Source: Streptomyces cupreus (lineage in GTDB: Bacteria; Actinomycetota; Actinomycetes; Streptomycetales; Streptomycetaceae). From it: a DNA stretch of 64,000 nucleotides. Positions 17,627 through 27,204 of this stretch are shown here, in pieces. Position numbers and translations under genes: made by a program. A model generated the notes under the pieces. The model searched no databases. It was not told the DNA's origin and was given only the letters and a program-made list of their open reading frames with translations. Where the stretch lies: contig NZ_JACMSF010000005.1 in NCBI RefSeq assembly GCF_014257025.1, positions 186,001 to 250,000 on the forward strand. The letters are read 5' to 3'. Numbering within the stretch: position 1 is the first letter of the stretch; every line of letters begins with the position of its first letter.

Positions 17627-17998
17627 TCAGGGTCCCTCCGGGAGCTCGCACCACACCGTCTTGCCGGCGGGCGTCAGCCATACGCCCCAGCGCTGCGCGA
17701 GCGCGTCGAGGAGCAGCAGGCCCCGGCCTGTCTGGTCGTCCGTGTCCGGCTCGCGTGTGATGAGCCAGGCGTGGGGGTCGGGGTCGGTGACTTCCAGGCG
17801 GGTACGGCCGTCGGGTGCCCGGATAACGCGGATCGTCACCGGTGTGCCCTCGCCGACGTGCGCGATCACATTCGTGAGTAACTCGCTGACACACAGGAGC
17901 AGTTCGGGGCAGGGGGCGGCCATGTGCTCCTGCACGGCACGACGGGCCTCCGGGACGGCCTTGGGTACGGCGAGCAGATCGAGGAGCAACGGATTCAC
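17627..17998 (-). CDS. Anti-sigma-type ATP-binding protein (HATPase_c, RsbW-like)
   Basis: 123 residues. The N-box ELLTNVIAHV and the G1/G2 boxes (DPDPHAW, TGRGLLLLDALAQRWG) of the GHKL ATPase fold are visible; there is no membrane segment or His-kinase domain. Such stand-alone ATPases are anti-sigma factors or their relatives in Streptomyces. It diverges from an HTH gene that is followed by a DUF397 gene. ATPase, HTH and DUF397 together form the set known from the abaA and whiJ loci, which influence sporulation and antibiotic production. The cognate partner here is not known. GTG 17998. Confidence 0.85.
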   Translation of the reverse strand: MNPLLLDLLAVPKAVPEARRAVQEHMAAPCPELLLCVSELLTNVIAHVGEGTPVTIRVIRAPDGRTRLEVTDPDPHAWLITREPDTDDQTGRGLLLLDALAQRWGVWLTPAGKTVWCELPEGP

Positions 17999-18111
17999 GT
18001 ACGCCCTTCCTGTGCGCTCTGTGATGTTTCGCTCACAGAGTGGCGTCGAGCCGCGTACCTTGAAAGGCGTTCGGGTTGCGCACGGTAACTGGCAAAGGGC
18101 GGTGGTGCGTT

Positions 18112-19020
18112 GTGCCTCCCAAGAAGGATCCTGACGCCTCGGTGAGCGTTCCCTGCTTCTACGGCGCCGAGTTGCGCTTCAAGAGGGAGGTGGCCGGGAT
18201 GACGCTGGAGCAGTTGGCCGAGGGGAGTTTTCGGGGGATCTCGTTCCTGAGCCAGATCGAGCGGGGCGAGCGTCGGATGCCGATGGACCTGGCCCGGCAT
18301 GTTGATGAGCGGCTGGGGACGGACGGGTTTTTCCAACGGCGGTGTGAAGACGCGGCGAAGGCGAGGCGGGTGGGGATTGCCGAGTACTTCGCGGATGTCG
18401 CTGAGATGGAGCGGCTGGCCCGGACCATCGAGGACTGGGCTCCCATGTTCGTACCCGGGCTGCTGCAGACCAAGGCGTACGCAGCGGCGATCACCAGGTC
18501 GGCGATGCCGCGTGCTTCGGATGTCGAGGTCGAGGAGATCGTGAATGCACGCCTGGGCCGGGCGAGGCTCTTCGCAGGGGAGTCGCCGCCGAAGCTCTGG
18601 GCGGTTCTCGACGAGTCGGTCATCCGGCGACGAGTACTGCCGCCTGCGGGAATGGCCGAATTGCTGAGCCATATGACCGAAGTGGTCAGGTCCACACGGT
18701 CCATTGTGCAGATCGTTCCGGAAACCGACGCGACCCACCCGTTCATGATGGGGATGACCCGGATCATGACCTTCTTCGACGCACCGCCGCTGGTGTACAC
18801 GGAGGGTCTGCACAGCAGTCAACTCATCGACTATCCGGCCCTCGTGATGGCCTACCGCGAGTCGTACGATCTGGTCAGGGCCGCCGCACTGCCGCCGGAG
18901 GCGTCCCTGGCCATGATCGAGGCGGTAGCAGAGGAATACCGCAATGAAGCCGAACAGCAACATCGACCTGAGCTCCGTGCAGTGGCGCAAGAGCAGCTAC
19001 AGCAACGGGACCGGCGGTGA
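18112..19020 (+). CDS. XRE HTH regulator with DUF5753 (WhiJ/Scr1-like)
   Basis: 302 residues. The N-terminal HTH (LRFKREVAGMTLEQLAEG and ISFLSQIERGERRMP) is followed by the DUF5753 sensor or effector domain (FVPGLLQTKAYAAAI, TEGLHSSQLIDYP). GTG 18112 is chosen because AAAGGGCGG lies about ten bases upstream and the protein then starts with the usual PPKKDPDASV. It overlaps the following DUF397 gene by 77 bp. Proteins of this type repress development with a small DUF397 partner. The toxin-antitoxin naming of some relatives is not supported by anything seen here. Confidence 0.9.
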   Translation: MPPKKDPDASVSVPCFYGAELRFKREVAGMTLEQLAEGSFRGISFLSQIERGERRMPMDLARHVDERLGTDGFFQRRCEDAAKARRVGIAEYFADVAEMERLARTIEDWAPMFVPGLLQTKAYAAAITRSAMPRASDVEVEEIVNARLGRARLFAGESPPKLWAVLDESVIRRRVLPPAGMAELLSHMTEVVRSTRSIVQIVPETDATHPFMMGMTRIMTFFDAPPLVYTEGLHSSQLIDYPALVMAYRESYDLVRAAALPPEASLAMIEAVAEEYRNEAEQQHRPELRAVAQEQLQQRDRR

Positions 19021-19141
19021 GTGTGTCGAGGTAGCGTCCAGCCTCAAGGACCGCGTCCCCGTCCGCGACTCCAAAAACCCAGAGGGCCCCGCGCTGGTGT
19101 TCCCCACCCGCGCATGGGCCCTCTTCGTCACATCCCTCTAG
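18944..19141 (+). CDS. DUF397 small protein
   Basis: 65 residues with the family signature: WRKSSYSNGTGGECVEVA near the start and VPVRDSKNPEGPALVF after it. DUF397 proteins are small partners of DUF5753/HTH regulators. The gene begins 77 bp inside the upstream HTH gene in another frame; an in-gene GAGGAA (18930-18935) nine bases before ATG 18944 can serve as ribosome site. Confidence 0.9.
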   Translation: MKPNSNIDLSSVQWRKSSYSNGTGGECVEVASSLKDRVPVRDSKNPEGPALVFPTRAWALFVTSL

Positions 19142-19144
19142 CCG

Positions 19145-19347
19145 TCAGCTGCAACCGCTGTTGCTCTTGTACGACGCGTAGTGCCACACACTCTTGTGGT
19201 AGAAGCGGTACTTGCCGTCGATGTCGGTGTCGACGGCGTGCCCTCGTCGCCGACGATCCGGGGCACCCCCTCGTACACGATGGTGAAGCCGCCGGCCCTC
19301 GTCGGCCAGGCGAGCAGGGCCGTGTCCCCCTCGAAAGGATGAGCCAC
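19145..19347 (-). pseudogene. Frameshifted small-gene remnant
   Basis: Minus-strand reading from GTG 19347 gives VAHPFEGDTALLAWPTRA... in one frame up to about 19241. The sequence then continues as HAVDTDIDGKYRFYHKSVWH... to the stop at 19145 in a different frame. Both halves look like ordinary protein and join smoothly with a one-base shift. It reads as a broken gene of about 66 residues; a sequencing error is the alternative. No function or family is recognised, and there is no clear ribosome site. Confidence 0.5.
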
Positions 19348-19376
19348 GGCCCGTGGACAGCAATGGCGCGAAGTGC

Positions 19377-19988
19377 TCAGTAGCGCGGGCGCTTGAACCA
19401 CTCGGCGCTGGCCCGCTTCGCCGCGAAGACGATCAGCAGGATTGCCACGGCGATGATGAGCAGCCCGATGCCCCACGCGGCGATCATGAAGATGCCGGTG
19501 ATGATCGCGAACGAGCCGTACACGATCGAGCAGACCCGGACGCCGTTGCCGCCCTTCGCGTACTGGAACAGCAGCGCGAGGCCGAGCAGCGCGAAGACGG
19601 CGGCGAGGCCGAGGAAGAAGACGACGATGCCCTTGCCGAGGTCCGCGAACTCTTGGGCCTGGGAGTCGCCGGTGATACCGGCCTCGGCCATTGTCTCGTC
19701 CCACACGGTCAGGGTGTAGGCGTACAGACCCGCGATGACCGCGTGCGCCAGCACGATGACGCCGAGCATGATCTGCGCGGCACGGGTGATGCCGGGCATC
19801 TGGGCGGGACCGGCCGGCGGGTAGCCGTAGCCGCTGGGGTGCATCGGAGGGGCCGCGGGGTAGGCGCCGTAACCCTGCGGGGCCTGCGGCGGGACGCCGG
19901 GCGGCGGGCCCTGCTGCGGATAGCCGTAACCGGGAGCCGGCTGCTGGGGCGGGGGCCCGTAGGGGCTGTTCGGTTCGCCGAAACTCAT
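19377..19988 (-). CDS. Four-helix membrane protein with Pro/Gly/Tyr-rich head
   Basis: 203 residues. The N-terminal ~65 residues are a Pro/Gln/Gly/Tyr-rich cytoplasmic head; four hydrophobic helices follow (beginning AAQIMLGVIVLAHAVIAGLY) and a short basic tail FKRPRY. ATG 19988 has GGAGGAA eight bases upstream, which decides it over the longer reading. This architecture is common in Streptomyces and has no assigned role. It is transcribed away from folD. Confidence 0.75.
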   Translation of the reverse strand: MSFGEPNSPYGPPPQQPAPGYGYPQQGPPPGVPPQAPQGYGAYPAAPPMHPSGYGYPPAGPAQMPGITRAAQIMLGVIVLAHAVIAGLYAYTLTVWDETMAEAGITGDSQAQEFADLGKGIVVFFLGLAAVFALLGLALLFQYAKGGNGVRVCSIVYGSFAIITGIFMIAAWGIGLLIIAVAILLIVFAAKRASAEWFKRPRY

Positions 19989-20241
19989 GGCGGTGTTCCT
20001 CCGTTGAAACCGATGTGCGGGGACGACGAGCGGCACGGTTCGGAGGAAGGTTCAACAGATGCGGTTCGTCCCCCCGGTACTGCCCGCGGCACTGTGGCGA
20101 CAATCGTTCTTCAGTGGCTGGTTCGTTGTCCAGCCGGATTCCCTATGTGTTGTGCAAGTGCGACCGAGCTGATCATGGGCGTGACGGCCGCCCGGGGACC
20201 CGGATTGGAACAGGGACCCGGTCATCCGCGAGGATGGGGCC

Positions 20242-21096
20242 ATGACCGCCCAGATTCTCGATGGCAAGGCCACCGCAGCCGCGATCAAGTCCGATCTGAC
20301 CGCCCGGGTGGCGGCGCTGAAGGAGAAGGGCGTCACGCCCGGCCTCGGCACGATCCTGGTCGGGGACGACCCCGGCAGCCAGAAGTACGTCGCAGGCAAG
20401 CACCGCGACTGCGCCGAGGTCGGCATCGCCTCCATCCAGCGCGAACTGCCCGGCACCGCGACGCAGGAGGAGATCGAGGCGGTCGTACGGGAACTCAACG
20501 AGGACCCGGCCTGCACCGGCTACATCGTCCAACTGCCGCTCCCCAAGGGCATCGACGAGAACCGCATCCTGGAACTGATGGACCCGGACAAGGACGCGGA
20601 CGGCCTGCACCCGATGAACCTCGGGCGGCTCGTGCTCAATGAGCCCGCCCCCCTGCCCTGCACCCCCAACGGGGTCCTCACCCTCCTGCGCCGCTACGGC
20701 GTGGAGATCAAGGGTGCCGAGGTCGTGGTCGTCGGCCGCGGTGTGACCATCGGCCGCCCGATGCCGCTGCTGCTGACCCGGCGCAGCGAGAACGCGACCG
20801 TGACCCAGTGCCACACCGGCACCCGTGATCTGTCGGCGCACCTCAAGCGCGCGGACATCATCGTCGCGGCCGCCGGTTCGGCCCACCTCATCCGCCCCGA
20901 GGACGTGAAGCCCGGCGCGGCCGTTCTCGACGTCGGTGTCTCGCGCAGCGCCGAGGGCAAGATCGTGGGCGACGTCCACCCGGACGTGGCCGAGGTGGCC
21001 GGCTGGATCTCCCCGAACCCCGGCGGCGTCGGCCCGATGACCCGGGCCCAGCTGCTGGTCAACGTGGTCGAGGCGGCGGAGCGCAGTGTCGGCTGA
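20242..21096 (+). CDS. folD: Methylene-THF dehydrogenase / methenyl-THF cyclohydrolase
   Basis: 284 residues, full length. It interconverts 5,10-methylene- and 10-formyl-THF with NADP, supplying PurN and PurH. The catalytic Lys region ([12 protein letters not shown]), the QLPLPKGID loop and the C-terminal [13 protein letters not shown] motif are intact. The nucleotide loop reads [10 protein letters not shown] where many relatives have GRSxIVGxP. ATG 20242 follows GAGGATGGGG. The DUF3017 gene overlaps its end by 11 bp. Confidence 0.97.
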   Translation: MTAQILDGKATAAAIKSDLTARVAALKEKGVTPGLGTILVGDDPGSQKYVAGKHRDCAEVGIASIQRELPGTATQEEIEAVVRELNEDPACTGYIVQLPLPKGIDENRILELMDPDKDADGLHPMNLGRLVLNEPAPLPCTPNGVLTLLRRYGVEIKGAEVVVVGRGVTIGRPMPLLLTRRSENATVTQCHTGTRDLSAHLKRADIIVAAAGSAHLIRPEDVKPGAAVLDVGVSRSAEGKIVGDVHPDVAEVAGWISPNPGGVGPMTRAQLLVNVVEAAERSVG

Positions 21097-21562
21097 GCGG
21101 CCCTTCGAGCAGGAGGACGACGTCGAGGTCCGGGACCCGGTCAGCGCGCCCGACGCCGAGGGCAGGCCGCGCCGTACGACCCGTCGCTTCCCGCTGTTCA
21201 CGCGGGACACCGCGCGCCCCGAGGGCGGCGGTCGCGCGGCCCCCGGTGACGCCCCGGCACCGGCCCGCCAGTGGCCGATCCTGCTGGTGCTCGCCCTGGT
21301 CGGTGTCGGCCTGCTCGTGACCGCCCTGGACGCCTTCCGCGCCGGCACGCTGCTGATCGGCGTCGCCCTGCTCGGCGGCGGACTGCTGCGCTGGATGCTC
21401 CCGGACGTCGGCATGCTCGCGGTCCGCTCCCGCTTCACCGACATCCTCACCTACGGCGTCCTCGGCACCGCGATCGTCCTGCTGGCGCTGATGGTGCAGC
21501 CGAACCCCTTGCTGGAGATCCCGTTCCTCAAGGACACCCTGCACTTCACGGTCAGCAATTAG
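21086..21562 (+). CDS. DUF3017 membrane protein
   Basis: 158 residues: a charged cytoplasmic N-terminus of about 60 residues, then three hydrophobic helices ([48 protein letters not shown]). DUF3017 genes habitually follow folD in Actinobacteria. GTG 21086 lies inside the end of folD, giving an 11-bp overlap and tight coupling. The role is not known. Confidence 0.85.
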   Translation: MSAERPFEQEDDVEVRDPVSAPDAEGRPRRTTRRFPLFTRDTARPEGGGRAAPGDAPAPARQWPILLVLALVGVGLLVTALDAFRAGTLLIGVALLGGGLLRWMLPDVGMLAVRSRFTDILTYGVLGTAIVLLALMVQPNPLLEIPFLKDTLHFTVSN

Positions 21563-21577
21563 CTCCGCGTACGTCCA

Positions 21578-21619
21578 GCGGCGGCCCGTCCTCTCCCCCG
21601 AGCAAGGACGGGCCGCCGC
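21578..21619 (+). terminator. Terminator after folD-DUF3017
   Basis: Arms 21578-21592 and 21605-21619 pair perfectly over 15 bp around a 12-nt loop. Confidence 0.85.
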
Positions 21620-21807
21620 CGTGTCTTCACCTTCCCGCGCCGGGAAGTTCCTGTTCAACGGCTGTCAGGGCGCTGTGGCACAGCGGTGACCGTTCCGCCA
21701 CGGTGTCCCCGGCCTGCCACAGCGAGTGGCCCTGCGGAACCGATCACCACTCGTCGTCGTCACTCGATCGGGGGCGGGGAACGTGGGACGCGCCGGGGAG
21801 GTGAGCG

Positions 21808-22254
21808 ATGGGCGCCTGGCAGCCGCTGCCGGACGAGCTGCCGCCGGAGGTGCGGCACTTCGTGACGCAGCTGCGGCTCCTCAAGGACCGCACGGGCCTC
21901 AGCCTGGTCGCGCTGGGCGCGCGCACGGCGTACAGCAAATCTTCCTGGCAGCGCTATCTGAACGCGGTCCAGCCGCCGCCGCGGCAGGCGGTCGTGGCGC
22001 TGTGCCGGGTGGCGGGGGAGTCCGGGGAGGACGCTGAGCGGTTCGCCGTGCGCTGGGAGCTCGCGGTGCAGGCGTGGCCGCGTCCGGCGACGCCGAAGGG
22101 GGCCGCGGAGGCCGAGGCGTACGAGGACGATCCGACCCTGCCGTGGTGGGACACGCCACCGGAGAAACCGTCGTGGCGGCTGCTCCACGTGGCTCTGGGG
22201 TTGGCGGTGGTCTTGGTGCTGGCAGTGTTGATCGGGGCGTTGGTGCTGGGCTGA
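21808..22254 (+). CDS. HTH protein with C-terminal membrane helix
   Basis: 148 residues. The HTH (LRLLKDRTGLSLVALGARTAYSKSSWQRYLN, written in two parts: LRLLKDRTGLSLVALGAR and TAYSKSSWQRYLN) fills residues 20-65. One transmembrane helix (LLHVALGLAVVLVLAVLIGAL) ends the protein, with almost nothing outside. Its N-terminal half is clearly related to the next gene (same PDEL...V...QLR and YSKxSWxRYLN pattern), so the two arose by duplication. Likely a membrane-bound DNA-binding regulator; the signal is unknown. Confidence 0.8.
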   Translation: MGAWQPLPDELPPEVRHFVTQLRLLKDRTGLSLVALGARTAYSKSSWQRYLNAVQPPPRQAVVALCRVAGESGEDAERFAVRWELAVQAWPRPATPKGAAEAEAYEDDPTLPWWDTPPEKPSWRLLHVALGLAVVLVLAVLIGALVLG

Positions 22255-22650
22255 GACGGCTGCGGGCGTAGAGCTGTCGTGTGCACTCCGTGACGGGATA
22301 TGTGCGTTCTGTGTGTCGATGTGTTGACAAGTTTGCGGATTTCGACGGAAGTCGTTCAACAGTCGGGCTAGCGTGGCCAATCGGGACGGTCCGGGACGTC
22401 TCGAACGGCTGTCAGCGGTGTCACCGGGGGGAGAACGGCCGAGGGGGAACGGGCGGTGGAAGACTGGACCACGGCCCGGTGGGCGTGCGACGGTGCATGC
22501 CCACGGCCCCCTGTGCTCCCGTGCGCCCCCACCCCGGGAACTGAGATCCTGACTCGGCGCATCCCTGTGGGTAGCCAGAACGGGGACTCGGCAGAGGGCG
22601 ACACGCGCGGGGGAACAGACAGCACGGACCGGGGGAAGAGGGGGGAAGCA
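22255..22650. other. 396-bp gap upstream of DUF2690 HTH gene
   Basis: No convincing gene. The sequence is less GC-rich around 22300-22360 and contains a perfect TTGACA at 22324-22329, a possible -35, without a good -10 at the usual distance. Possible short readings through 22456-22650 look non-coding. This is probably the promoter and long leader of the downstream gene. Confidence 0.35.
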
Positions 22651-23814
22651 ATGCCTCGTTGGAAGGACTTGCCGGATGAACTGGATCCGCAGGTCAGGGA
22701 GTTCGCGAGCCAGTTGCGCCGGCTCGTGGACCGCAGCGGTCTGAGCATCGCGGCGGTGGCCGACAGGACGGGTTACAGCAAGACGTCCTGGGAGCGGTAT
22801 CTGAACGGACGGCTGCTCGCGCCGAAGGGTGCGATCGTGGCGCTGGCCGAGGTCACCGGGACCAATCCGATCCACCTCACGACGATGTGGGAGCTGGCCG
22901 AACGCGCGTGGAGCCGTTCGGAGATGCGGCACGACATGACGATGGAGGCGATCCGGATCTCCCAGGCGCGCGCCGCGCTCGGGGAGTTCGGCGCGCCTCC
23001 GGCGAACGTCAAGGGCGGCAGGACGGCCCGCAAGAGCGGCAGCGCGACGGCGACGCCGGGGATCGCGGGGCCGGCGGGGGTGGCACCGACGGTGCCGCCG
23101 AGGTCGACGGATGCCGATGTCGTCCGGGACGCGGTGGAGGAAGCGGCGGCGTCGGGCGGCAACTCGTGGGGCGTGGCGGGGTACAGGGGCCCGTCGCGGG
23201 CGGGGGGTGCGGGTGGCGGCGGTACGAGTCCGTCGGCGAGCCCGTCACCGGCTCCTTCGTACGGTGAACCGCCGCAGACGCCCCGGCCAGGGCCCGCCGG
23301 AGGCCCTTCCGGCGAGAGCCGGGGCAAGCGTCGGCTGACGATGTTCCTCGCGGGTGTCGTGGGCGTGCTGGTGGTGGTCGCGGCCGCGTTCTTCCTGACG
23401 GACGGCGGGGGCGGGGAGAAGAACGAGGGCGGTGCGAAGTCCCCGTCGCCGACGGCGACGAAGGATGTGGAGCTGCCGCCGGGCGTCGAGTGCAGCGGGG
23501 CGTCCTGCACGGGCAAGGACGCGGAGAGCATGGGCTGCAGCGGCGACTTGGTGACGACCGCGCAGACGGCGACTGTCGGCACGACGGTGGTCGAGGTCCG
23601 TTACAGCGAGACGTGCGGCGCCGCGTGGGGGCGTATCACGCAGGGCGCAGAGGGCGACGAGGTGCGCGTGACCGTGGGCAAGACGGAACAGACGGGCACG
23701 ATCACCGTCGCCGGCGACACGATCGCGTACACCCCGATGGTCGCGGTCAAGGACGCGGGCGACGCGACGGCATGCGTGACGCTGGCGGCGGGGCAGGAGG
23801 GGTGCACGCAGTAG
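22651..23814 (+). CDS. Membrane-anchored HTH protein with extracellular DUF2690
   Basis: 387 residues. The HTH (LVDRSGLSIAAVADRTGY, SKTSWERYLN) is at residues 25-65, then a long Pro/Ser/Gly-rich linker, one transmembrane helix (FLAGVVGVLVVVAAAFFL) near residue 240, and an outside DUF2690 domain with six Cys (ECSGASCTGKDAESMGC, then ETCGAAWGRI and CVTLAAGQEGC). An outside Cys-rich domain joined to an inside DNA-binding domain suggests one-component signalling across the membrane. ATG 22651 has GGGGGAAG upstream. A close paralogue of the HTH half is the gene just upstream. Confidence 0.85.
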   Translation: MPRWKDLPDELDPQVREFASQLRRLVDRSGLSIAAVADRTGYSKTSWERYLNGRLLAPKGAIVALAEVTGTNPIHLTTMWELAERAWSRSEMRHDMTMEAIRISQARAALGEFGAPPANVKGGRTARKSGSATATPGIAGPAGVAPTVPPRSTDADVVRDAVEEAAASGGNSWGVAGYRGPSRAGGAGGGGTSPSASPSPAPSYGEPPQTPRPGPAGGPSGESRGKRRLTMFLAGVVGVLVVVAAAFFLTDGGGGEKNEGGAKSPSPTATKDVELPPGVECSGASCTGKDAESMGCSGDLVTTAQTATVGTTVVEVRYSETCGAAWGRITQGAEGDEVRVTVGKTEQTGTITVAGDTIAYTPMVAVKDAGDATACVTLAAGQEGCTQ

Positions 23815-25158
<1,344 letters not shown>

Positions 25159-25184
25159 GCCCTCGGCTCAGTCAGAACCTCCGC

Positions 25185-25226
25185 CCACAGGCCCCGTTCC
25201 GGTTTCCGCCGGAACGGGGCCTGTGG
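25185..25226 (+). terminator. Strong terminator after mdh
   Basis: A perfect 18-bp stem (25185-25202 with 25209-25226, CCACAGGCCCCGTTCCGG type) closes a 6-nt loop, 26 bp after the mdh stop. It is the strongest hairpin seen in the window. Confidence 0.9.
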
Positions 25227-25285
25227 CCCGTTCTGCCGCTACCGTCGGAAAAGCGTTGCCCGGCACGGTGATTCGGGGGTTCGCG

Positions 25286-26017
25286 ATGAGCGGGATGAGC
25301 GGATGGGGACACGAACCGAGCGAGGAGCGGGGCCAGGCCCCCTGGTCCGCGGCGGACACCCAGGCCTACGGCGGCGTCCATCACCCTGCGCGCACCGGCG
25401 GCCCACACCGGCTGTTCCTGGCCGTGCTGGCCGCGGTGGTGATCGGCGTCGGCGCCGGAGCCGGCGTCTGGGCCCTGCTCCGGGACGGCGGTGCCGGCAG
25501 CCCACCCGGCGCCACCCCGGGCACGAACGTCACCGTCACCTCCGCACCGCCGACCACGGCCACCCCCGGCTACCGCCGCGTCCAGGACCCCGTCGGCTAC
25601 GCCCTCCTCGTCCCCGAGGACTGGATCCGCCGTCAGAGACAGGGCGAGGAGGCCCCGGTGGTCTTCTACGACGCCCCGGACGACGGCCGTCAGCTGCAGA
25701 TCTTCAAGGTCACCGAGCCGACCCTCGAAAAGTCCCTGTCGCAGGCGGAGACCGCCCCCGGCTACGGCTTCGCGACCCGTCCCGGCTACCAGCCCCTCGC
25801 CCGCGACTCCGGCCCCGGCTTCGAGGAACTCACCTACCGCTACGACGACGAGGACAAGGGCCCCCGCCTGGTCGTCGACCACCGTTTCGAGGCCGCCGAC
25901 GGCACCAGGTACGCGATCCGCGCCAGCGGTCCCGAGGACCTGGCCCCGGAGCGCGTCCGCGCGCCCCTCACCACGGCCCTGACCTCCTTCTGCCCCACGG
26001 GCGCCGACTGCACGTGA
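25286..26017 (+). CDS. Single-pass membrane protein with outside domain
   Basis: 243 residues. A 40-residue cytoplasmic start is followed by one transmembrane helix (LFLAVLAAVVIGVGAGAGVWALL), a Thr/Pro-rich stalk and a globular outside domain from about residue 95 (YRRVQDPVGYALLVPEDWIR...), ending with two Cys (SFCPTGADCT) that could form a disulfide. No enzyme motif. ATG 25286 keeps the whole membrane anchor; the earlier reading would overlap the mdh terminator. The gene converges on the MarR-GNAT gene. Confidence 0.7.
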   Translation: MSGMSGWGHEPSEERGQAPWSAADTQAYGGVHHPARTGGPHRLFLAVLAAVVIGVGAGAGVWALLRDGGAGSPPGATPGTNVTVTSAPPTTATPGYRRVQDPVGYALLVPEDWIRRQRQGEEAPVVFYDAPDDGRQLQIFKVTEPTLEKSLSQAETAPGYGFATRPGYQPLARDSGPGFEELTYRYDDEDKGPRLVVDHRFEAADGTRYAIRASGPEDLAPERVRAPLTTALTSFCPTGADCT

Positions 26018-26035
26018 CGGGACGTCAACCACGTC

Positions 26036-26920
26036 CTAGGAGAGCCGCTTCTCGAACCAGTGGCTGGCGTAGACGTTGTCGTCGTAGCGCGGGATCTCCG
26101 TGTACCCGCACGCCCGGTACATCGCCTGAGCCTCGCTGAGCGCGGCATGCGTGTCCAGTCGTACGACCGACAACCGCCGTGCGGACGCCTCGCGTTCGAG
26201 CGCGCCGAGGAGCCGGCGGGCGAGTCCGAGGCGGCGGGCCTCCGGGTGCACCCACACATGCCGGATCTCGCCGACGCCCGGCTCCAGCCGCCGCAGCGCC
26301 CCACAGCCCACCGGCAGCCCCTCCTCGTACGCCACGAAGAACGCCCCGGCGTCCCCGGACACCTCCTCGGGCCGTACGAGATCGGCGGGGTCGAAGCCCT
26401 CCGGGAAACGGGCGTCGATGTCGGCGGCGTAGGCGTCGAGGCACGCGCGTGCGTCCGTGCTCGCGGCGTCGACGAGCCGGACGGTGATGGCGGCGAGGCG
26501 GAGGAGGCGGCGGGTGGTGGCCATGGCGTCGGTGAGATCGGTGCGTTGCCCGGGGGTGAGACCGCCGAGGAGGTCCGAGACCAGGGCGTTGGCCCGCCGC
26601 TGCTGCTCCTTGAGTTCTACGCGGCCGGCCGGGGTCAACTCCACGATCCGCGACCGGCTGTCGTCCGGATGCACCCGGACCCCGACCATGCCCTGCGCCT
26701 CCAGTGCCTTGGTCATCCGGCTCAAGTACCCTGCGTCCAGGCCGAGTCGGGTTCTGAGCTCCCGCAGGGAGATTCCGTCACCGATCTCGAACAGCAGCCG
26801 GGCCTCGCCGAGCGGGCGGTCCTGGCCGAGGTAGTGGTCGTCGAGGGCGCCGATGCGGCGCGTGAAATAGCGGTTGAAACGGCGGAAGGCCGTCACATGC
26901 TCCGTCGACACGGGTTCCAT
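26036..26920 (-). CDS. MarR regulator fused to GNAT acetyltransferase
   Basis: 294 residues. Residues 1-150 are a MarR winged helix (ISLRELRTRLGLDAGYLSRM, then VHPDDSRSRIVELTPAGR for the wing). Residues about 160-290 are a GNAT domain with the acetyl-CoA loop PEARRLGLARRLLGALE and the C-terminal RLDTHAALSEAQAMYRACGY. Such fusions probably couple ligand or acetyl-CoA sensing to transcription; the substrate is unknown. A perfect palindrome lies two bases upstream of ATG 26920, so autoregulation is likely. Confidence 0.9.
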   Translation of the reverse strand: MEPVSTEHVTAFRRFNRYFTRRIGALDDHYLGQDRPLGEARLLFEIGDGISLRELRTRLGLDAGYLSRMTKALEAQGMVGVRVHPDDSRSRIVELTPAGRVELKEQQRRANALVSDLLGGLTPGQRTDLTDAMATTRRLLRLAAITVRLVDAASTDARACLDAYAADIDARFPEGFDPADLVRPEEVSGDAGAFFVAYEEGLPVGCGALRRLEPGVGEIRHVWVHPEARRLGLARRLLGALEREASARRLSVVRLDTHAALSEAQAMYRACGYTEIPRYDDNVYASHWFEKRLS

Positions 26921-26922
26921 AT

Positions 26923-26944
26923 TTCTTTGACTGTAGTCAAAGAA
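26923..26944 (-). promoter_or_regulatory. MarR-type operator TTCTTTGACT-N2-AGTCAAAGAA
   Basis: Perfect 10-bp inverted repeat with a 2-bp centre, ending two bases before the start codon of the MarR-GNAT gene. The right arm region also offers TTTGACT as a promoter element. Position and symmetry fit a self-repression site, which also leaves little room for a leader. Confidence 0.8.
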
Positions 26945-27010
26945 TCGGTCCAGTCAATCATCCCGGAAAAGTGCGGGTGAATGTCAGTGCCCGCGCCTAG
27001 GCTCCCGCGC

Positions 27011-27204
27011 ATGAGTGAGAACACCGAGATCTTGCTTGAACCCCCGGTCGCGGGTCCGACTGGGAGTGGCGTCCGGCCGCCGAGGACACCCCCGAGGAGC
27101 TGTACACGCTCTGGCGGGAGACGGTGGCCCGATCCCGCGCGAACATACGCAAGGCGCTGGCGGACCCGCCGGAGGGGTACTGGCCCTACCAGGACCTCGT
27201 CTAG
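27011..27204 (+). pseudogene. Truncated, frameshifted DinB/DUF664-like remnant
   Basis: From ATG 27011 the reading MSENTEILLEPPVAG changes frame near 27055. It continues as GSDWEWRPAAEDTPEELYTL and then ETVARSRANIRKALADP... to TAG 27202-27204. The D-W-E-W...EDTPEEL pattern resembles the middle of DinB/DUF664 (mini-circle-type) proteins, which are about 170 residues; here under 65 residues are left and the rest is missing. Its stop shares CTAG with the converging gene. Confidence 0.55.

Noticed and set aside
18112..19141. HTH plus DUF397 as a toxin-antitoxin pair
   Set aside because: Neither protein shows a toxin domain; the developmental WhiJ/AbaA reading fits the adjacent anti-sigma ATPase better.
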